A stretch of 64,000 nt of DNA from Granulicatella elegans ATCC 700633 (GCF_000162475.2 NZ_KI391971.1:560901-624900), one strand, 5' to 3'. Counted from the stretch's first letter, positions 1-8,581 are shown. Notes: a model not told the origin generated them from the sequence alone. Program-made: numbers and translations.

Positions 1-187
1 CGGTACAACTGCTCGTGTTGCTAGCACATTAGCCCGTGAACAAATCAATATTGAATTGTACAACCAAGGGGTATCCGAAGTTTCTATGATGTTTGGTATT
101 AGAGAAGAGTACGAAAAACGTGCGATTCAAGCATTATATGACGAATTCTTTGGTGAAGAAGTAGAATACGAAGTAGTGGATAAATAG
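1..187 (+). CDS. Aspartate kinase, C-terminal ACT domain (partial)
   Basis: Only the last 61 codons are present, reading in the frame that starts at base 2 and ending at TAG 185-187. The peptide shows the ACT-domain pattern of aspartokinases: G-T-T-A-R-V, then I-N-I-E-L followed by a Q-G-V-S-E-V-S strand and a helix ending A-L-Y-D-E-F-F. This domain binds lysine, threonine or methionine and gives feedback control of the first step from aspartate to those amino acids. The catalytic part lies outside the window, so the isozyme cannot be told. An intergenic repeat element follows within 30 bases and probably ends the transcript. Confidence 0.75.
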   Translation, partial: GTTARVASTLAREQINIELYNQGVSEVSMMFGIREEYEKRAIQALYDEFFGEEVEYEVVDK

Positions 188-213
188 TAAATTAAATAAA
201 ACAAATACAAGAG

Positions 214-289
214 AACTTTCTAATGTAGCAATGGACGGTAGCAACCTCGCAAAGCGAGTTTCATACCACTAACGCTACATTGGAAAGTT
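214..289 (+). repeat. Intergenic hairpin repeat, short form (copy 1)
   Basis: Outer arms AACTTTCTAATGTAGC and GCTACATTGGAAAGTT pair. Inside is the conserved ATGGACG followed by one hairpin closed by GGTA/TACC with a CTCGC/GCGAG stem. Hairpins B and C of the full element are missing. It lies just after the aspartate kinase gene and could act as a terminator. Confidence 0.8.
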
Positions 290-309
290 TATTTTATTTG
301 AAAAACTAC

Positions 310-358
310 TTGCTTTTAATTTTAAAATAGGGTAAACTTGTTCTTGTATCAGATACAA
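310..358 (+). promoter_or_regulatory. Promoter and operator of the Rrf2 operon
   Basis: A plausible promoter is TTGCTT (310-315), a 17-base spacer, and TAAACT (333-338). Directly downstream, at the expected transcription start, is the perfect palindrome TTGTATCAGATACAA (344-358). A related palindrome sits before the next gene (843-861). Rrf2-type regulators usually repress their own operon through such dyads, so autoregulation is inferred. Confidence 0.6.
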
Positions 359-377
359 CTTTAAGAGGAGCGGAATT

Positions 378-809
378 ATGGATACTAAATTTTCAGTTGC
401 ATTACATATTCTTTCAATGATAAGTGAGAGTAGTACTATTTTAAGTTCTCAATCTTTAGCAGAAAGTGTTGGAACTAATGCAAGTTATATTCGTAAAGTC
501 ATTGCTTTATTAAAAAAAGCAGAGATTATTTCTTCACATCAAGGAAAATCAGGATATGAATTAACAAAATCTCCAAAAGATCTTAGTTTATTAGAAATTT
601 ATTTTGCAACACAGGAAGTAGAACGTATTAGTTTATTCCCAGTTCATCAAAATAGAAATTTAAACTGTCCAGTTGGAAGATATATCGAAGGAGCTATTTC
701 ACCTATTTTTTCTGACGTAGAAGAAGAATTAGAAAGAGAATTAAAAAATAAAACATTGAAAGATGTTATCGATAATTTATATCAAACAGCAAAAGATTCA
801 AAACGCTGA
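378..809 (+). CDS. Rrf2 family transcriptional regulator
   Basis: This 143-residue protein has the winged-helix layout of Rrf2 regulators: an N-terminal F-S-V-A-L-H-I-L helix, then a helix-turn-helix around residues 25-45 (Q-S-L-A-E-S-V-G-T-N-A-S-Y-I-R-K) and a wing with G-K-S-G-Y-E-L. It lacks the three-cysteine iron-sulfur cluster site of IscR. The only cysteine is in N-C-P-V-G near residue 95, as in the YwnA-like, redox-sensing branch of the family. The gene is preceded by a GAGGAG ribosome site and its own palindromic operator. It leads an operon with an MDR oxidoreductase and an alpha/beta hydrolase, so it probably controls these in response to an electrophile or oxidant. The inducer is unknown. 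Confidence 0.85.
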   Translation: MDTKFSVALHILSMISESSTILSSQSLAESVGTNASYIRKVIALLKKAEIISSHQGKSGYELTKSPKDLSLLEIYFATQEVERISLFPVHQNRNLNCPVGRYIEGAISPIFSDVEEELERELKNKTLKDVIDNLYQTAKDSKR

Positions 810-842
810 CTTAGAAATAAGTCAGTAATATTTTAGAAAACA

Positions 843-861
843 TGTATCCTTATTGGATACA
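843..861 (+). promoter_or_regulatory. Second palindrome in the Rrf2 operon
   Basis: The sequence TGTATCCTTATTGGATACA is an inverted repeat with 7-base arms and a 5-base spacer, 20 bases before the oxidoreductase start. The arms share GTATC/GATAC with the operator at 344-358. It may be a second Rrf2 site with wider spacing or an mRNA hairpin. Confidence 0.45.
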
Positions 862-880
862 AGAAAGAAGAGGAATTAAA

Positions 881-1891
881 ATGAAAGCAGCACAACATAC
901 AAAATACCATAAAGAAAATATTACAGTAACGATAACAGAAATTGAAAAACCAAAAATTTCTAGTGAACAAGTTTTAGTAAGAGTAAAAGCAGCAGGTGTG
1001 AATCCATTAGATAACATGATTTCAAGAGGAGAAGTGAAACTTATTGTTCCTTATTCAATCCCTCAAACAGCGGGAAATGAATTTGTAGGAGTAGTAGAAG
1101 AAGTTGGAAATCAAGTAAAGAATTTTAAATTAGGGGAGCGTGTATTTGCTAGATTACCACTTGATTCAATTGGTGCCTTTGCTGAATATATTGCAGTAGA
1201 TAGTGAAGCCTTAGCAAAAGTTCCAGAATATTTAAGCGATGAAGAAGCAGCAGCGATTCCACTTACAGCTTTAACGATTATGCAAGCATTGGAATTAATG
1301 AAAGCAGAAGCAGGAAAAACAATTTTCATTTCAGGTGGTACTGGTGGAGTTGGTGGAATGGCAATTCCAATTGCAAAAGCAAAGGGATTAACCGTTATTA
1401 CAAATGGTGATGTAGCTAATAAAGAACGTGTAATGGCACTTGGAGTGGATCGATTTATTGATTATAAGACAGAAGACTATACTCAAACATTACAAAATGT
1501 GGATTATGTTTTAGATACTCTAGGTGGTGCAGAAACTGAAAAACAAATGTCAATCATGAAACCAGGAGGAGAATTAGTTTCATTAAGAGCAATGCCGAAT
1601 GGTGATTTTGCTAAAAGAATGAAATTACCTAAATGGAAACAAATACTATTTTGGTTAGCAGGACGTAAATTTGATACATTAGCTAAAAAATACAATATTC
1701 ATTATCACTTTATCTTTGTTCAAAGTAACGGACGCCAATTACAAGAAGTAGCAAATATTTTTGAACAATTAAAAATTAAACCATCCATTGATACCGTATA
1801 TTCTTTTGAAGAAGTGAATAAAGCACTAGATAAAGTAGCTAATGGTCGTTCAAAAGGAAAAACAGTTTTAACATTCGAAGGAGAAAAATAA
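881..1891 (+). CDS. Zinc-independent MDR family NAD(P)H-dependent oxidoreductase (quinone reductase-like)
   Basis: The protein has 336 residues. An N-terminal GroES-like half (A-A-G-V-N-P-L-D, then G-N-E-F-V-G-V-V-E-E-V-G) is followed by a Rossmann domain with S-G-G-T-G-G-V-G-G at residues 151-159. It has no cysteine zinc ligands, so it belongs with quinone oxidoreductase/enoyl-reductase-like MDR proteins rather than zinc alcohol dehydrogenases. The frame is open from ATG 842, but the start chosen is ATG 881, which has AGAGGA at proper spacing; the longer form would run through the palindrome at 843-861. It is cotranscribed with the Rrf2 regulator and an alpha/beta hydrolase whose ATG follows the stop by one base. 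Reduction of quinones or reactive aldehydes is a reasonable guess; the substrate is not known. Confidence 0.85.
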   Translation: MKAAQHTKYHKENITVTITEIEKPKISSEQVLVRVKAAGVNPLDNMISRGEVKLIVPYSIPQTAGNEFVGVVEEVGNQVKNFKLGERVFARLPLDSIGAFAEYIAVDSEALAKVPEYLSDEEAAAIPLTALTIMQALELMKAEAGKTIFISGGTGGVGGMAIPIAKAKGLTVITNGDVANKERVMALGVDRFIDYKTEDYTQTLQNVDYVLDTLGGAETEKQMSIMKPGGELVSLRAMPNGDFAKRMKLPKWKQILFWLAGRKFDTLAKKYNIHYHFIFVQSNGRQLQEVANIFEQLKIKPSIDTVYSFEEVNKALDKVANGRSKGKTVLTFEGEK

Positions 1892-1892
1892 C

Positions 1893-2729
1893 ATGTCTTA
1901 TATTCAAACTAAAAATCAATTCATTAGTGTAAAAGGAAATCAAATTGCTTATCGAGAATTAGGGAAAGGAAATTCAGACATTCCATTAGTTATGCTTACG
2001 CATTTAGCGGCAGTTTTAGATAATTGGGATCCAAAATTATTAGATTTAATCGCAGCAAAACATCATATTATCGTAATGGATTTACCTGGAGTTGGAGCTA
2101 GTCAGGGAAAAGTTGCTGATACAATTCCTGGAATGGCAGAGCAAGCTATTGAGATCATTACAGCATTAGGTTATGGACGAATTAATTTATTAGGATTATC
2201 TATGGGTGGAATGGTTGCTCAAGAAATTGTCCGTTTAAATTCTTCTTTAGTTAATTGTTTAGTATTAGCAGGAACTGGTCCACGAGGTGGTCTTGAAATG
2301 GATAAAGTCACTAGTAAAACATTCCGTTTTATGTTTAAAGCAATGTTACATCGAGTAGATCCAAAACGTTATATTTTCTATAATCATGATGAAAAAGGAT
2401 ATCAAGAAGCGATGAAAGTATTGAATCGTATGGGTGAGAGAACGAAAGAAAATGCGGACAAAGAAATGAATGTTCCAGGATTTTTAACTCAATTAAAAGC
2501 GATTAAACGTTGGGGACAAGATGAAAAGGATAGTCTTTCTTTTATAACTCAGTCAACTTTAATTGTGAATGGGGATAATGACTTACAAGTGCCAACTCAA
2601 AATTCATATGAGATGCATGAAAAAATTGCTGGAAGTGAATTGATCATCTATCCAAATGCGGGGCATGGGTCTATTTTCCAATACGCAAAAGAATTTTCTG
2701 AAACGTTATTAGAGTTTTTAGAAAAATAA
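1893..2729 (+). CDS. Alpha/beta hydrolase
   Basis: This 278-residue protein has the alpha/beta-hydrolase fold. The nucleophile elbow G-L-S-M-G-G holds Ser103, the acid is Asp228 or Asp230 in N-G-D-N-D, and the base is His258 in G-H-G-S. The usual H-G oxyanion motif is T-H-L here. The start codon follows the stop of the upstream oxidoreductase directly, so the two are translationally coupled and share the Rrf2 operon. The family covers esterases, haloperoxidase-like proteins and C-C hydrolases; the substrate cannot be read from the sequence. No signal peptide is seen, so the enzyme is cytoplasmic. Confidence 0.85.
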   Translation: MSYIQTKNQFISVKGNQIAYRELGKGNSDIPLVMLTHLAAVLDNWDPKLLDLIAAKHHIIVMDLPGVGASQGKVADTIPGMAEQAIEIITALGYGRINLLGLSMGGMVAQEIVRLNSSLVNCLVLAGTGPRGGLEMDKVTSKTFRFMFKAMLHRVDPKRYIFYNHDEKGYQEAMKVLNRMGERTKENADKEMNVPGFLTQLKAIKRWGQDEKDSLSFITQSTLIVNGDNDLQVPTQNSYEMHEKIAGSELIIYPNAGHGSIFQYAKEFSETLLEFLEK

Positions 2730-2750
2730 TGAAAAATTAATAGTAAATAA

Positions 2751-2898
2751 AAAATGACTTTCTAATAGTAGCAAAAGTACTAGAAGCTGAGTGGCTTCTA
2801 GTACAGGAAATTTCGAGACCTAAGGCTCGAAATTTAGCAATGAGACTCGCTTTAGCGAGGCTGCTTGCGTCCTATGCTACTATTTAAAAAGTCATTTT
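2751..2898 (-). repeat. Intergenic cloverleaf repeat, full form (copy 2)
   Basis: The outer arms AAAATGACTTTCTAATAGTAGC and GCTACTATTTAAAAAGTCATTTT pair imperfectly. The internal order is hairpin C (ACTAGAAGC/GCTTCTAGT), B (TTTCGAG/CTCGAAA around CCTAAGG) and A (ACTCGC/GCGAGG), so this copy is inverted. It lies between convergent genes and could stop transcription from both sides. Confidence 0.85.
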
Positions 2899-2919
2899 TC
2901 TTTTGTTTAAATTCGGCTT

Positions 2920-4785
2920 TTATAATTTCTTAAGTAAACGTAATCCGTTTAAGATTACTAAGATGGTACTTCCTTCGTGTCCGATAACACCTAAAGGTAA
3001 GTTAATGAATTGGAAAACATTTGCTAAAATTAAAATTGTAATCACTGATAATGAGAACACAATATTTTGTAAAATGATGCGTTTCATTTTTTTAGATAAT
3101 TCGTGACCATATTTAATTAATGATAAATTATTTTTTAATAAGACAATATCACTTGCTTCAATTGCTAAAGCAGTTCCTTCACCAATCGCAATTCCAACGG
3201 TTGCATTTGCAAGAGCAGGAGCGTCATTAATACCATCCCCAACCATGGCTACAGAAACACCTTTATCAGCTAAGTTCTTAACATAAGTTGCTTTATCTTC
3301 AGGTAAACAGTTTGCTTGATAATCAGAGATTTCTAAGTGTTTTGCTACAGCTTCAGCAGTTGATTCTGAATCCCCAGTCATCATAATCGTTTGAATATTT
3401 TCTTTGTTAAAGTAGTGTAATACAGATTGGCTACTTTCTTTAATTTCATCTGTAATAGCATAGAAACCAATGAATTGTCCATTTTTCTCGATTGCTAAAA
3501 CAATTTCACCTTGTTCTAAGTGCTTTTCAATATCAGAAGCTAATGCTGTGTGTTGTTTCCAGTCTTCATCAATCCAAGCTAATTTACCAATTTTCCAAGT
3601 TGAACCTTGAGTTGTTGCTACTAATCCATTTCCGATTACTTCTTCAAAGCTGTCAAATGAAATCGCATCAGAATTTTTGTAAGCTTGTGTATACGCTGTA
3701 ATAGATTTTCCTAATGGGTGAGTTGAACGAATTTCCATTTCATACATCATTGCATGAACTTCTTCTTCGTTTTCATTTACAATTACTGCCTTTTGAACAG
3801 TTGGTTTTCCTTTTGTTAATGTACCAGTTTTATCTAAAACAATTGATTCAATTGAAGATAATTGTTCTAAGGCTTCTCCACCTTTTAATAAGATCCCTTG
3901 TTTTGCTGCATTAGATAAACTTGCTAAAATCGCAGGGCTAGCGGAAGCAACTAAGGCACATGGAGACATTACTGTTAACAAAATCATTCCTCTATAGAAA
4001 GATTCTTGCCATGACCATTGGAAACCGAAGTAGAAGAATGCAATTGCTAATGGTACGAATACTAATACAAATTTTACATATTGATCTTCGATTTTGTTTA
4101 AGAAGCTACTTGTTTTTGTTTCTTGTTCTTGAGCTTCTTCTACTAATCGAATGATAGAAGCCATCACAGTTTCATCTGCATTTTTGTGTACAGTAGCTGT
4201 ACAAGATTGGTGTAAATTAATACTTCCTGCGAAAATTTCTTCGCCTACTTTTTTGTTAGCTGGAAGTGGTTCACCATTAATCATACTTTCATCGAATAAA
4301 CTTTCACCTTCTGTTAGGATAGCGTCCATTGGAACAGCTTCTCCTTTTTTAATGAAAATAACATCATTAATTGCTAAGTCTTCAACATCTACTGTTTCAT
4401 AGTGACCATCACGAATACGTGTAGCTGTTTTTGGTTGTAAGTTTAATAATTCTGTCATTGATTTTTCACTTTTTGCCATAGCATATTCTTCAAGAGCTCC
4501 ACTTAATGAGAAAATAAAAATTAATAAAGCTCCTTCTAACCAGTAACCAATAATAGAAGCACCAATTGCCGCTAATACCATTAATAAGTCAACATTTAAA
4601 TGTTGTTCTTGTAAAGTTTCTTGAATTCCTTCAACGGCTGAGTGGAATCCTCCAACTAAGAACGCTGTCAAGTAGCAAATCACAGATACTATATTCAATC
4701 CGTGGAAGCTAGCAGCTAGTCCCAAAATAATTAATGTTCCGCAAGTAATTGTATATCGAATTTGTTTTTGTTCTAAAATGTTCAT
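2920..4785 (-). CDS. pfeT: Heavy-metal P1B-4-type ATPase (PfeT/ZosA/CoaT-like exporter)
   Basis: This 621-residue P-type ATPase has actuator, phosphorylation (Asp318 in D-K-T-G-T) and nucleotide-binding (G-D-G-I-N-D-A-P-A) signatures. The metal-site motifs are S-P-C at residues 274-276 and H-E-G-S-T at 603-607. That pair is typical of the P1B-4 group, which exports Fe(II), Co(II) or related ions. It has no N-terminal heavy-metal-associated domain, as is usual in this group. A ribosome site GAGGTG precedes the ATG. An exact PerR-type palindrome lies 57 bases upstream. In Bacillus subtilis the PfeT ferrous-iron exporter is PerR-controlled, so an iron-efflux role under peroxide stress is inferred. 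Zinc or cobalt export is the alternative. Confidence 0.85.
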   Translation of the reverse strand: MNILEQKQIRYTITCGTLIILGLAASFHGLNIVSVICYLTAFLVGGFHSAVEGIQETLQEQHLNVDLLMVLAAIGASIIGYWLEGALLIFIFSLSGALEEYAMAKSEKSMTELLNLQPKTATRIRDGHYETVDVEDLAINDVIFIKKGEAVPMDAILTEGESLFDESMINGEPLPANKKVGEEIFAGSINLHQSCTATVHKNADETVMASIIRLVEEAQEQETKTSSFLNKIEDQYVKFVLVFVPLAIAFFYFGFQWSWQESFYRGMILLTVMSPCALVASASPAILASLSNAAKQGILLKGGEALEQLSSIESIVLDKTGTLTKGKPTVQKAVIVNENEEEVHAMMYEMEIRSTHPLGKSITAYTQAYKNSDAISFDSFEEVIGNGLVATTQGSTWKIGKLAWIDEDWKQHTALASDIEKHLEQGEIVLAIEKNGQFIGFYAITDEIKESSQSVLHYFNKENIQTIMMTGDSESTAEAVAKHLEISDYQANCLPEDKATYVKNLADKGVSVAMVGDGINDAPALANATVGIAIGEGTALAIEASDIVLLKNNLSLIKYGHELSKKMKRIILQNIVFSLSVITILILANVFQFINLPLGVIGHEGSTILVILNGLRLLKKL

Positions 4786-4841
4786 ATTTTTTCACCTCGT
4801 ATTTTATTTGTTGAATATATCATAGCATAAATTTTCCTAGA

Positions 4842-4856
4842 TTAGAATAATTCTAA
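4842..4856. promoter_or_regulatory. PerR-type operator upstream of the metal ATPase
   Basis: TTAGAATAATTCTAA is a perfect 7-1-7 palindrome that matches the PerR consensus TTANAATNATTNTAA as I know it. On the minus strand it lies upstream of the candidate -10 TATGAT and about 57 bases before the ATPase start, overlapping where the -35 should be. Repression in the absence of peroxide is inferred. Confidence 0.75.
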
Positions 4857-4874
4857 ACTAGATGAGAGTGAAAT

Positions 4875-4902
4875 TCATTCTCAATTAGCTTATTGAGAAT
4901 GA
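4875..4902. promoter_or_regulatory. Long inverted repeat between the metal ATPase and pepF
   Basis: The arms TCATTCTCAAT (4875-4885) and ATTGAGAATGA (4892-4902) pair perfectly around 6 bases. They contain the half-sites ATTCTCA and TGAGAAT seen in the nox and suf boxes, but pointing outward. It could be an operator for the divergent pair or a hairpin in the pepF leader. Confidence 0.4.
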
Positions 4903-5003
4903 GAGAAAATAAGAAAGTCTTAATTTTTAAGGATTTTCCCTTTATAAATTTAAAAATTCATAGTAGAATGGTTTCATATCTTAAAATGAAGGTGGGAGAA
5001 CAA

Positions 5004-6809
5004 ATGAGTGATAAAAAACCATTAACTCGTGAAGAAGTTCCTGTAGAATTAACATGGGACTTAACATTAATTTATCCAGATAATTCTGGTTTTGAAGCTG
5101 ATTTAGCTTTTGTATCAGAAAAAATTCCAGTAATTGCTGCAAGTAAAGAAACAGCTTTACAATCTGGAGAAAATTTATATAACTACTTATTGTTATCAAA
5201 TCAAGTAGAAGAAAAAATTGAAACAGCTTATGTGTATTCACATTTAAAAGCTGACCAAGATACTACAAATGATGAAAATCAAGTATTAAATCAACGTGCT
5301 TTCTCAGTATATGTTGAATTATCAGGTGCTTCATCATGGTTTGAACCAGCTATCTTAGAAAAAACAGATGAAGAATTTGAGAACTTCTTTAAAGAAGAAC
5401 CACGCTTAGAAGAATTCCGTGTTGCATTAGAAGCGGCTCGTATTCAAAAAGGTCACGTATTATCAGATCGTGAAGAAGCTTTATTATCAAAAGCAAATGA
5501 AGTATTCTCTGGGCCATCAAAAACATTTAACTTTTTAAATAATGCGGACATTAAATTTGGAACAGTTAAGAATGAAAAAGGGGAAGAAGTAGAATTAACT
5601 CACGGAAACTATACAACATTCTTAGAATCAACAAATGCTGAAGTTCGTAAAAATGCATTTGAAACAAAATATAAACCATATATTCAATTTAAAAATACAT
5701 TTGCTAGCACGCTAGGTTCAGAAGTGAAAGCTCATAATTTTAAAGCGTTAGCTCATAATTATGAATCAGCCCGTCAAGCTGCCTTATCTTCTAACCAAGT
5801 TCCTGAAGAAGTATATGATGCTTTAGTAAAAGTAGTGAATGAAAAATTACCATTATTACATCGTTATATTGCTTTACAACAAAAAGCTTTAGGTTTAGAT
5901 GAGTTACATATGTATGATATGTATGTTCCAATTACTGGTGAAGCTCCAATTACTTACAATTATGAAGAAGCTTCTAAAGCAACTTTTGAAGCATTGAAAC
6001 CATTAGGGGAAGAATATCAAGATATTCTTAAACAAGCTTATGATCAACGTTGGATTGATGTTGCTGAAAATGTTGGAAAACGTAGTGGTGGTTATTCATC
6101 AGGTGGTTATGCTACTGCTCCTTATATTTTATTAAACTGGCATGATGATTTAAGTAATTTCTTTACATTAGTGCATGAATTAGGACATAGTGCGCATAGT
6201 TATTTCACTCGTCATACTCAACCATTCCAATATGGGGATTATTCAATTTTCTTAGCGGAAATTGCTTCTACAACGAATGAAAACTTATTAACAGATTACT
6301 TATTGAAGAAACATACGGATAAAGAGAGTCAAAAATATATTTTAAATAATTATTTAAATCGTTTTAAATCGACTATTTTCCGTCAAACTCAATTTGCTGA
6401 ATTTGAACATCAAATTCATGTGGCAGATCAAAAAGGTGAGCCTTTAACTCAAGCAGCGATGGCTGAGATTTATGGTGCAATTAATAAAAAATATTATGCA
6501 AATGTTATTCAAGATGAAGAGATTGCATATGAGTGGACTCGTATTCCTCACTTCTATATGAATTACTATGTATATCAATATGCAACTGGTATGGCTGCAG
6601 CAACTGCTTTAGCAGATAAGATTTTACATGGTACTCCTGAAGATTTAGAGGCTTACTTGAACTACTTACGTGCTGGACGTAGCGACAAACCAATTGAGGT
6701 TATGAAAAAAGCAGGGGTAGATATGACTCAAACTCAATATCTATATGATGCAATGAATGTATTCGAACAACGACTAGAGCAATTAGAAGCGTTGATGAAC
6801 GAAGAGTAA
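5004..6809 (+). CDS. pepF: Oligoendopeptidase F
   Basis: This 601-residue cytoplasmic zinc metallopeptidase is of family M3B. The zinc site is H-E-L-G-H at residues 391-395, followed about 25 residues later by the helix with F-L-A-E-I-A-S-T that supplies the third ligand. Length matches PepF, which cleaves 7- to 17-residue peptides in lactic acid bacteria. The frame is open back to 4893, but ATG 5004 has the strong site GGTGGGAGA and starts with M-S-D-K-K as in relatives, so it was chosen. The gene is transcribed away from the PerR-boxed ATPase and is followed by two intergenic repeats. Confidence 0.93.
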   Translation: MSDKKPLTREEVPVELTWDLTLIYPDNSGFEADLAFVSEKIPVIAASKETALQSGENLYNYLLLSNQVEEKIETAYVYSHLKADQDTTNDENQVLNQRAFSVYVELSGASSWFEPAILEKTDEEFENFFKEEPRLEEFRVALEAARIQKGHVLSDREEALLSKANEVFSGPSKTFNFLNNADIKFGTVKNEKGEEVELTHGNYTTFLESTNAEVRKNAFETKYKPYIQFKNTFASTLGSEVKAHNFKALAHNYESARQAALSSNQVPEEVYDALVKVVNEKLPLLHRYIALQQKALGLDELHMYDMYVPITGEAPITYNYEEASKATFEALKPLGEEYQDILKQAYDQRWIDVAENVGKRSGGYSSGGYATAPYILLNWHDDLSNFFTLVHELGHSAHSYFTRHTQPFQYGDYSIFLAEIASTTNENLLTDYLLKKHTDKESQKYILNNYLNRFKSTIFRQTQFAEFEHQIHVADQKGEPLTQAAMAEIYGAINKKYYANVIQDEEIAYEWTRIPHFYMNYYVYQYATGMAAATALADKILHGTPEDLEAYLNYLRAGRSDKPIEVMKKAGVDMTQTQYLYDAMNVFEQRLEQLEALMNEE

Positions 6810-6821
6810 AAGACTATAAAT

Positions 6822-6963
6822 AGACTTTCCTAGTATAGCAGTATTAGGACGCTAGCAGACAGCTTTGCTGTCTCATAGCTAAAATTTGAGCCTAAGGTCT
6901 CAAATTTCCCTGCGATAGAATCTGTATAACAGATTCTATCGCTCATACTGCTATGGAAAGTCT
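6822..6963 (+). repeat. Intergenic cloverleaf repeat, full form (copy 3)
   Basis: The outer arms AGACTTTCCTAGTATAGCAG and CTGCTATGGAAAGTCT pair. Hairpin A is closed by GCTA/TAGC with ACAGC/GCTGT. Hairpin B is AATTTGAG/CTCAAATT around CCTAAGGT. Hairpin C is GATAGAATCT/AGATTCTATC. A T-rich stretch follows, so it can serve as the pepF terminator. Confidence 0.88.
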
Positions 6964-7003
6964 TTTGTATTTTAATGGATATTATGAGAGAACGTTAGTG
7001 AAT

Positions 7004-7077
7004 AGAGTTTTCTGTATAGTAGCACTTGGACGCCAGTAGATCTTCGGTCTCTTGAATTCTGCTACTATGAAGACTCT
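7004..7077 (+). repeat. Intergenic hairpin repeat, short form (copy 4)
   Basis: This short copy has outer arms AGAGTTTTC...GTAGCA and TGCTAC...GAAGACTCT, the conserved TTGGACGCCAG and one hairpin with GATC-TTCG-GTCTC. It follows the full copy 3 by 40 bases. Together they fill the gap between pepF and corA, which holds nothing else I can recognise. Confidence 0.75.
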
Positions 7078-7156
7078 TTTTTATTTATACTATTTGTTAT
7101 TCTTCTTTATTTAAAATATAATAAATTGGTATAAAAATATTTTAAAGGAGAAGGTT

Positions 7157-8059
7157 ATGGCGGTAGTAAATTTTGGAAATTCTTGTTCGTGGATTAATAT
7201 AAATTCAGATTTAATTAGTGAGTATTCGTCTATCTATGAAACGTATGAAATTGATAGTGAAATGTTGGAGTATGCCCTTGATGAACATGAGCGTGCTCAT
7301 ATTGAATACGATCGACGTAAAGAAACACTGATTGTTATTTATAATGTGATTAAACAATCATTAAATTCAAATCAATACGAAACAATTCCTATGACATTTA
7401 TTGTACGTAAAAATCAAATTATTACAATTACAAACCATCATAATGAATACATTGTTCAAGCAATGAAAGAGGAATTAAAAGAAAGACCAGATATATCTCT
7501 GTTTACATTTTTATTTTCCAGTTTGTTTATGATTACGGAATATTATTTCCCAAAAATTGAAAAATTAAAAAAAGAACAAGGGTTATTAAGTCAAATGTTA
7601 CGACAAAAAACAACAAAGAAAAATTTATTTGCTTTATCAGATTTGGAAATCGGTAGTGTTTATTTAGTTTCAGCCACTAAACAAAATGCGATTGTATTGG
7701 AGCAATTGAAAACTCAATCTGTATTTAAAGTCTTAGATGATGTAGAAAAAGAAGAGTTAGAAGATAGTTTAATTGAAGCAAAGCAGCTAGTGGAAATGAC
7801 TTCGATTAATCTTCAAATTTTGCAGCAATTATCGGGTACATATAATAATGTTTTGAATAATAATTTGAATGATACGATGCGTATGTTAACTGTTATTTCT
7901 ATTCTTTTAACGATTCCTGATATTGTGACGGGATTTTTTGGAATGAATGTGCAAATTCCTTTTACAGAACATTCTCATGGTTGGGGAATTGCATTAGGAA
8001 TTATTTTAGGAATTTGGATACTAGTCAGTGTGATATTGGGGCGTCTTATGAAAAAGTGA
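7157..8059 (+). CDS. corA: CorA family divalent cation transporter
   Basis: This 300-residue protein has a long cytoplasmic helical N-terminal part and two C-terminal membrane helices. The first ends with the signature G-M-N at residues 262-264, and the tail is basic (R-L-M-K-K). This is the standard CorA layout for magnesium or cobalt uptake as a pentamer in the cytoplasmic membrane. The coiled stalk helix runs about residues 140-235. AAAGGAG precedes the ATG. It stands alone between repeat elements. A second magnesium transporter, mgtE, is present near 16.5 kb. Confidence 0.9.
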   Translation: MAVVNFGNSCSWININSDLISEYSSIYETYEIDSEMLEYALDEHERAHIEYDRRKETLIVIYNVIKQSLNSNQYETIPMTFIVRKNQIITITNHHNEYIVQAMKEELKERPDISLFTFLFSSLFMITEYYFPKIEKLKKEQGLLSQMLRQKTTKKNLFALSDLEIGSVYLVSATKQNAIVLEQLKTQSVFKVLDDVEKEELEDSLIEAKQLVEMTSINLQILQQLSGTYNNVLNNNLNDTMRMLTVISILLTIPDIVTGFFGMNVQIPFTEHSHGWGIALGIILGIWILVSVILGRLMKK

Positions 8060-8073
8060 AGGGCGTGGAAATT

Positions 8074-8207
8074 GATATTTTTATAGTAGTATTAGGACGC
8101 CAGAAGCCCTTACGGTCTCTTGGCTAAAAATTGAGCCTAAGGTCTCAATTTTCCCTGTAAAAGAATCTGTCACACAGATTCTTTTACTCATACTACTATA
8201 AAATATC
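8074..8207 (+). repeat. Intergenic cloverleaf repeat, full form (copy 5)
   Basis: The outer arms GATATTTTTATAGTAGTA and TACTACTATAAAATATC pair. Hairpin A is closed by GCCA/TGGC. Hairpin B is AAAATTGAG/CTCAATTTT around CCTAAGGT. Hairpin C is TAAAAGAATCTG/CAGATTCTTTTA. It follows corA by 15 bases. Confidence 0.88.
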
Positions 8208-8250
8208 ATTTCTACTTGGAACGATAAGTATGAGAGTGCGTATGATACAG

Positions 8251-8310
8251 TGAGTTTTTGGTATATTAGTGTAGACCTTCGGTCTCATGGGTCATGCCAC
8301 TATGAAATGT
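8251..8310 (+). repeat. Degenerate short intergenic repeat (copy 6)
   Basis: The fragment keeps GACC-TTC-GGTCTCATGG of hairpin A and traces of outer arms (GTAT...CACTATGA). Pairing of the outer stem is mostly lost. It lies between full copies 5 and 7. Confidence 0.5.
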
Positions 8311-8397
8311 CAAATGCTTCTTGAAACGATATTCAAAAAATTACGTAATAATTTATTTTTCACTTTAACGAATACCTTATTAGATAGAGTAAAAGAA

Positions 8398-8539
8398 GGA
8401 GTTTTTATAGTAGTACGAGTGATAGAATCTTTCACACCAGATTCTATCACAAGGAAATTTGAGCCTACAGGCTCAAATTTTAGCCAAGAGACCCGATAGG
8501 GGCTACTGGCGTCTTAGTACTACTATATCAAAAAACTCC
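8398..8539 (-). repeat. Intergenic cloverleaf repeat, full form (copy 7)
   Basis: This is an inverted copy. The outer arms GGAGTTTTTATAGTAGTAC and GTACTACTATATCAAAAAACTCC pair. The order is hairpin C (GTGATAGAATCT and AGATTCTATCAC), hairpin B (AAATTTGAG/CTCAAATTT around CCTACAGG) and hairpin A. With copies 5 and 6 it fills the 570 bases between corA and rnhC. Confidence 0.88.
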
Positions 8540-8581
8540 GTTTTTACGATGTATCGAAAAATATTAGAGAGCATAAAATCA

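Noticed and set aside
3492-4402. Several plus-strand ORFs over the metal ATPase
   Set aside because: They are shadows of the minus-strand gene, rich in Leu and Gln from its AT-rich codons.
8287-8499. Open frame crossing the intergenic repeats after corA
   Set aside because: It lies wholly in repeat DNA, lacks a ribosome site and has no protein-like composition.
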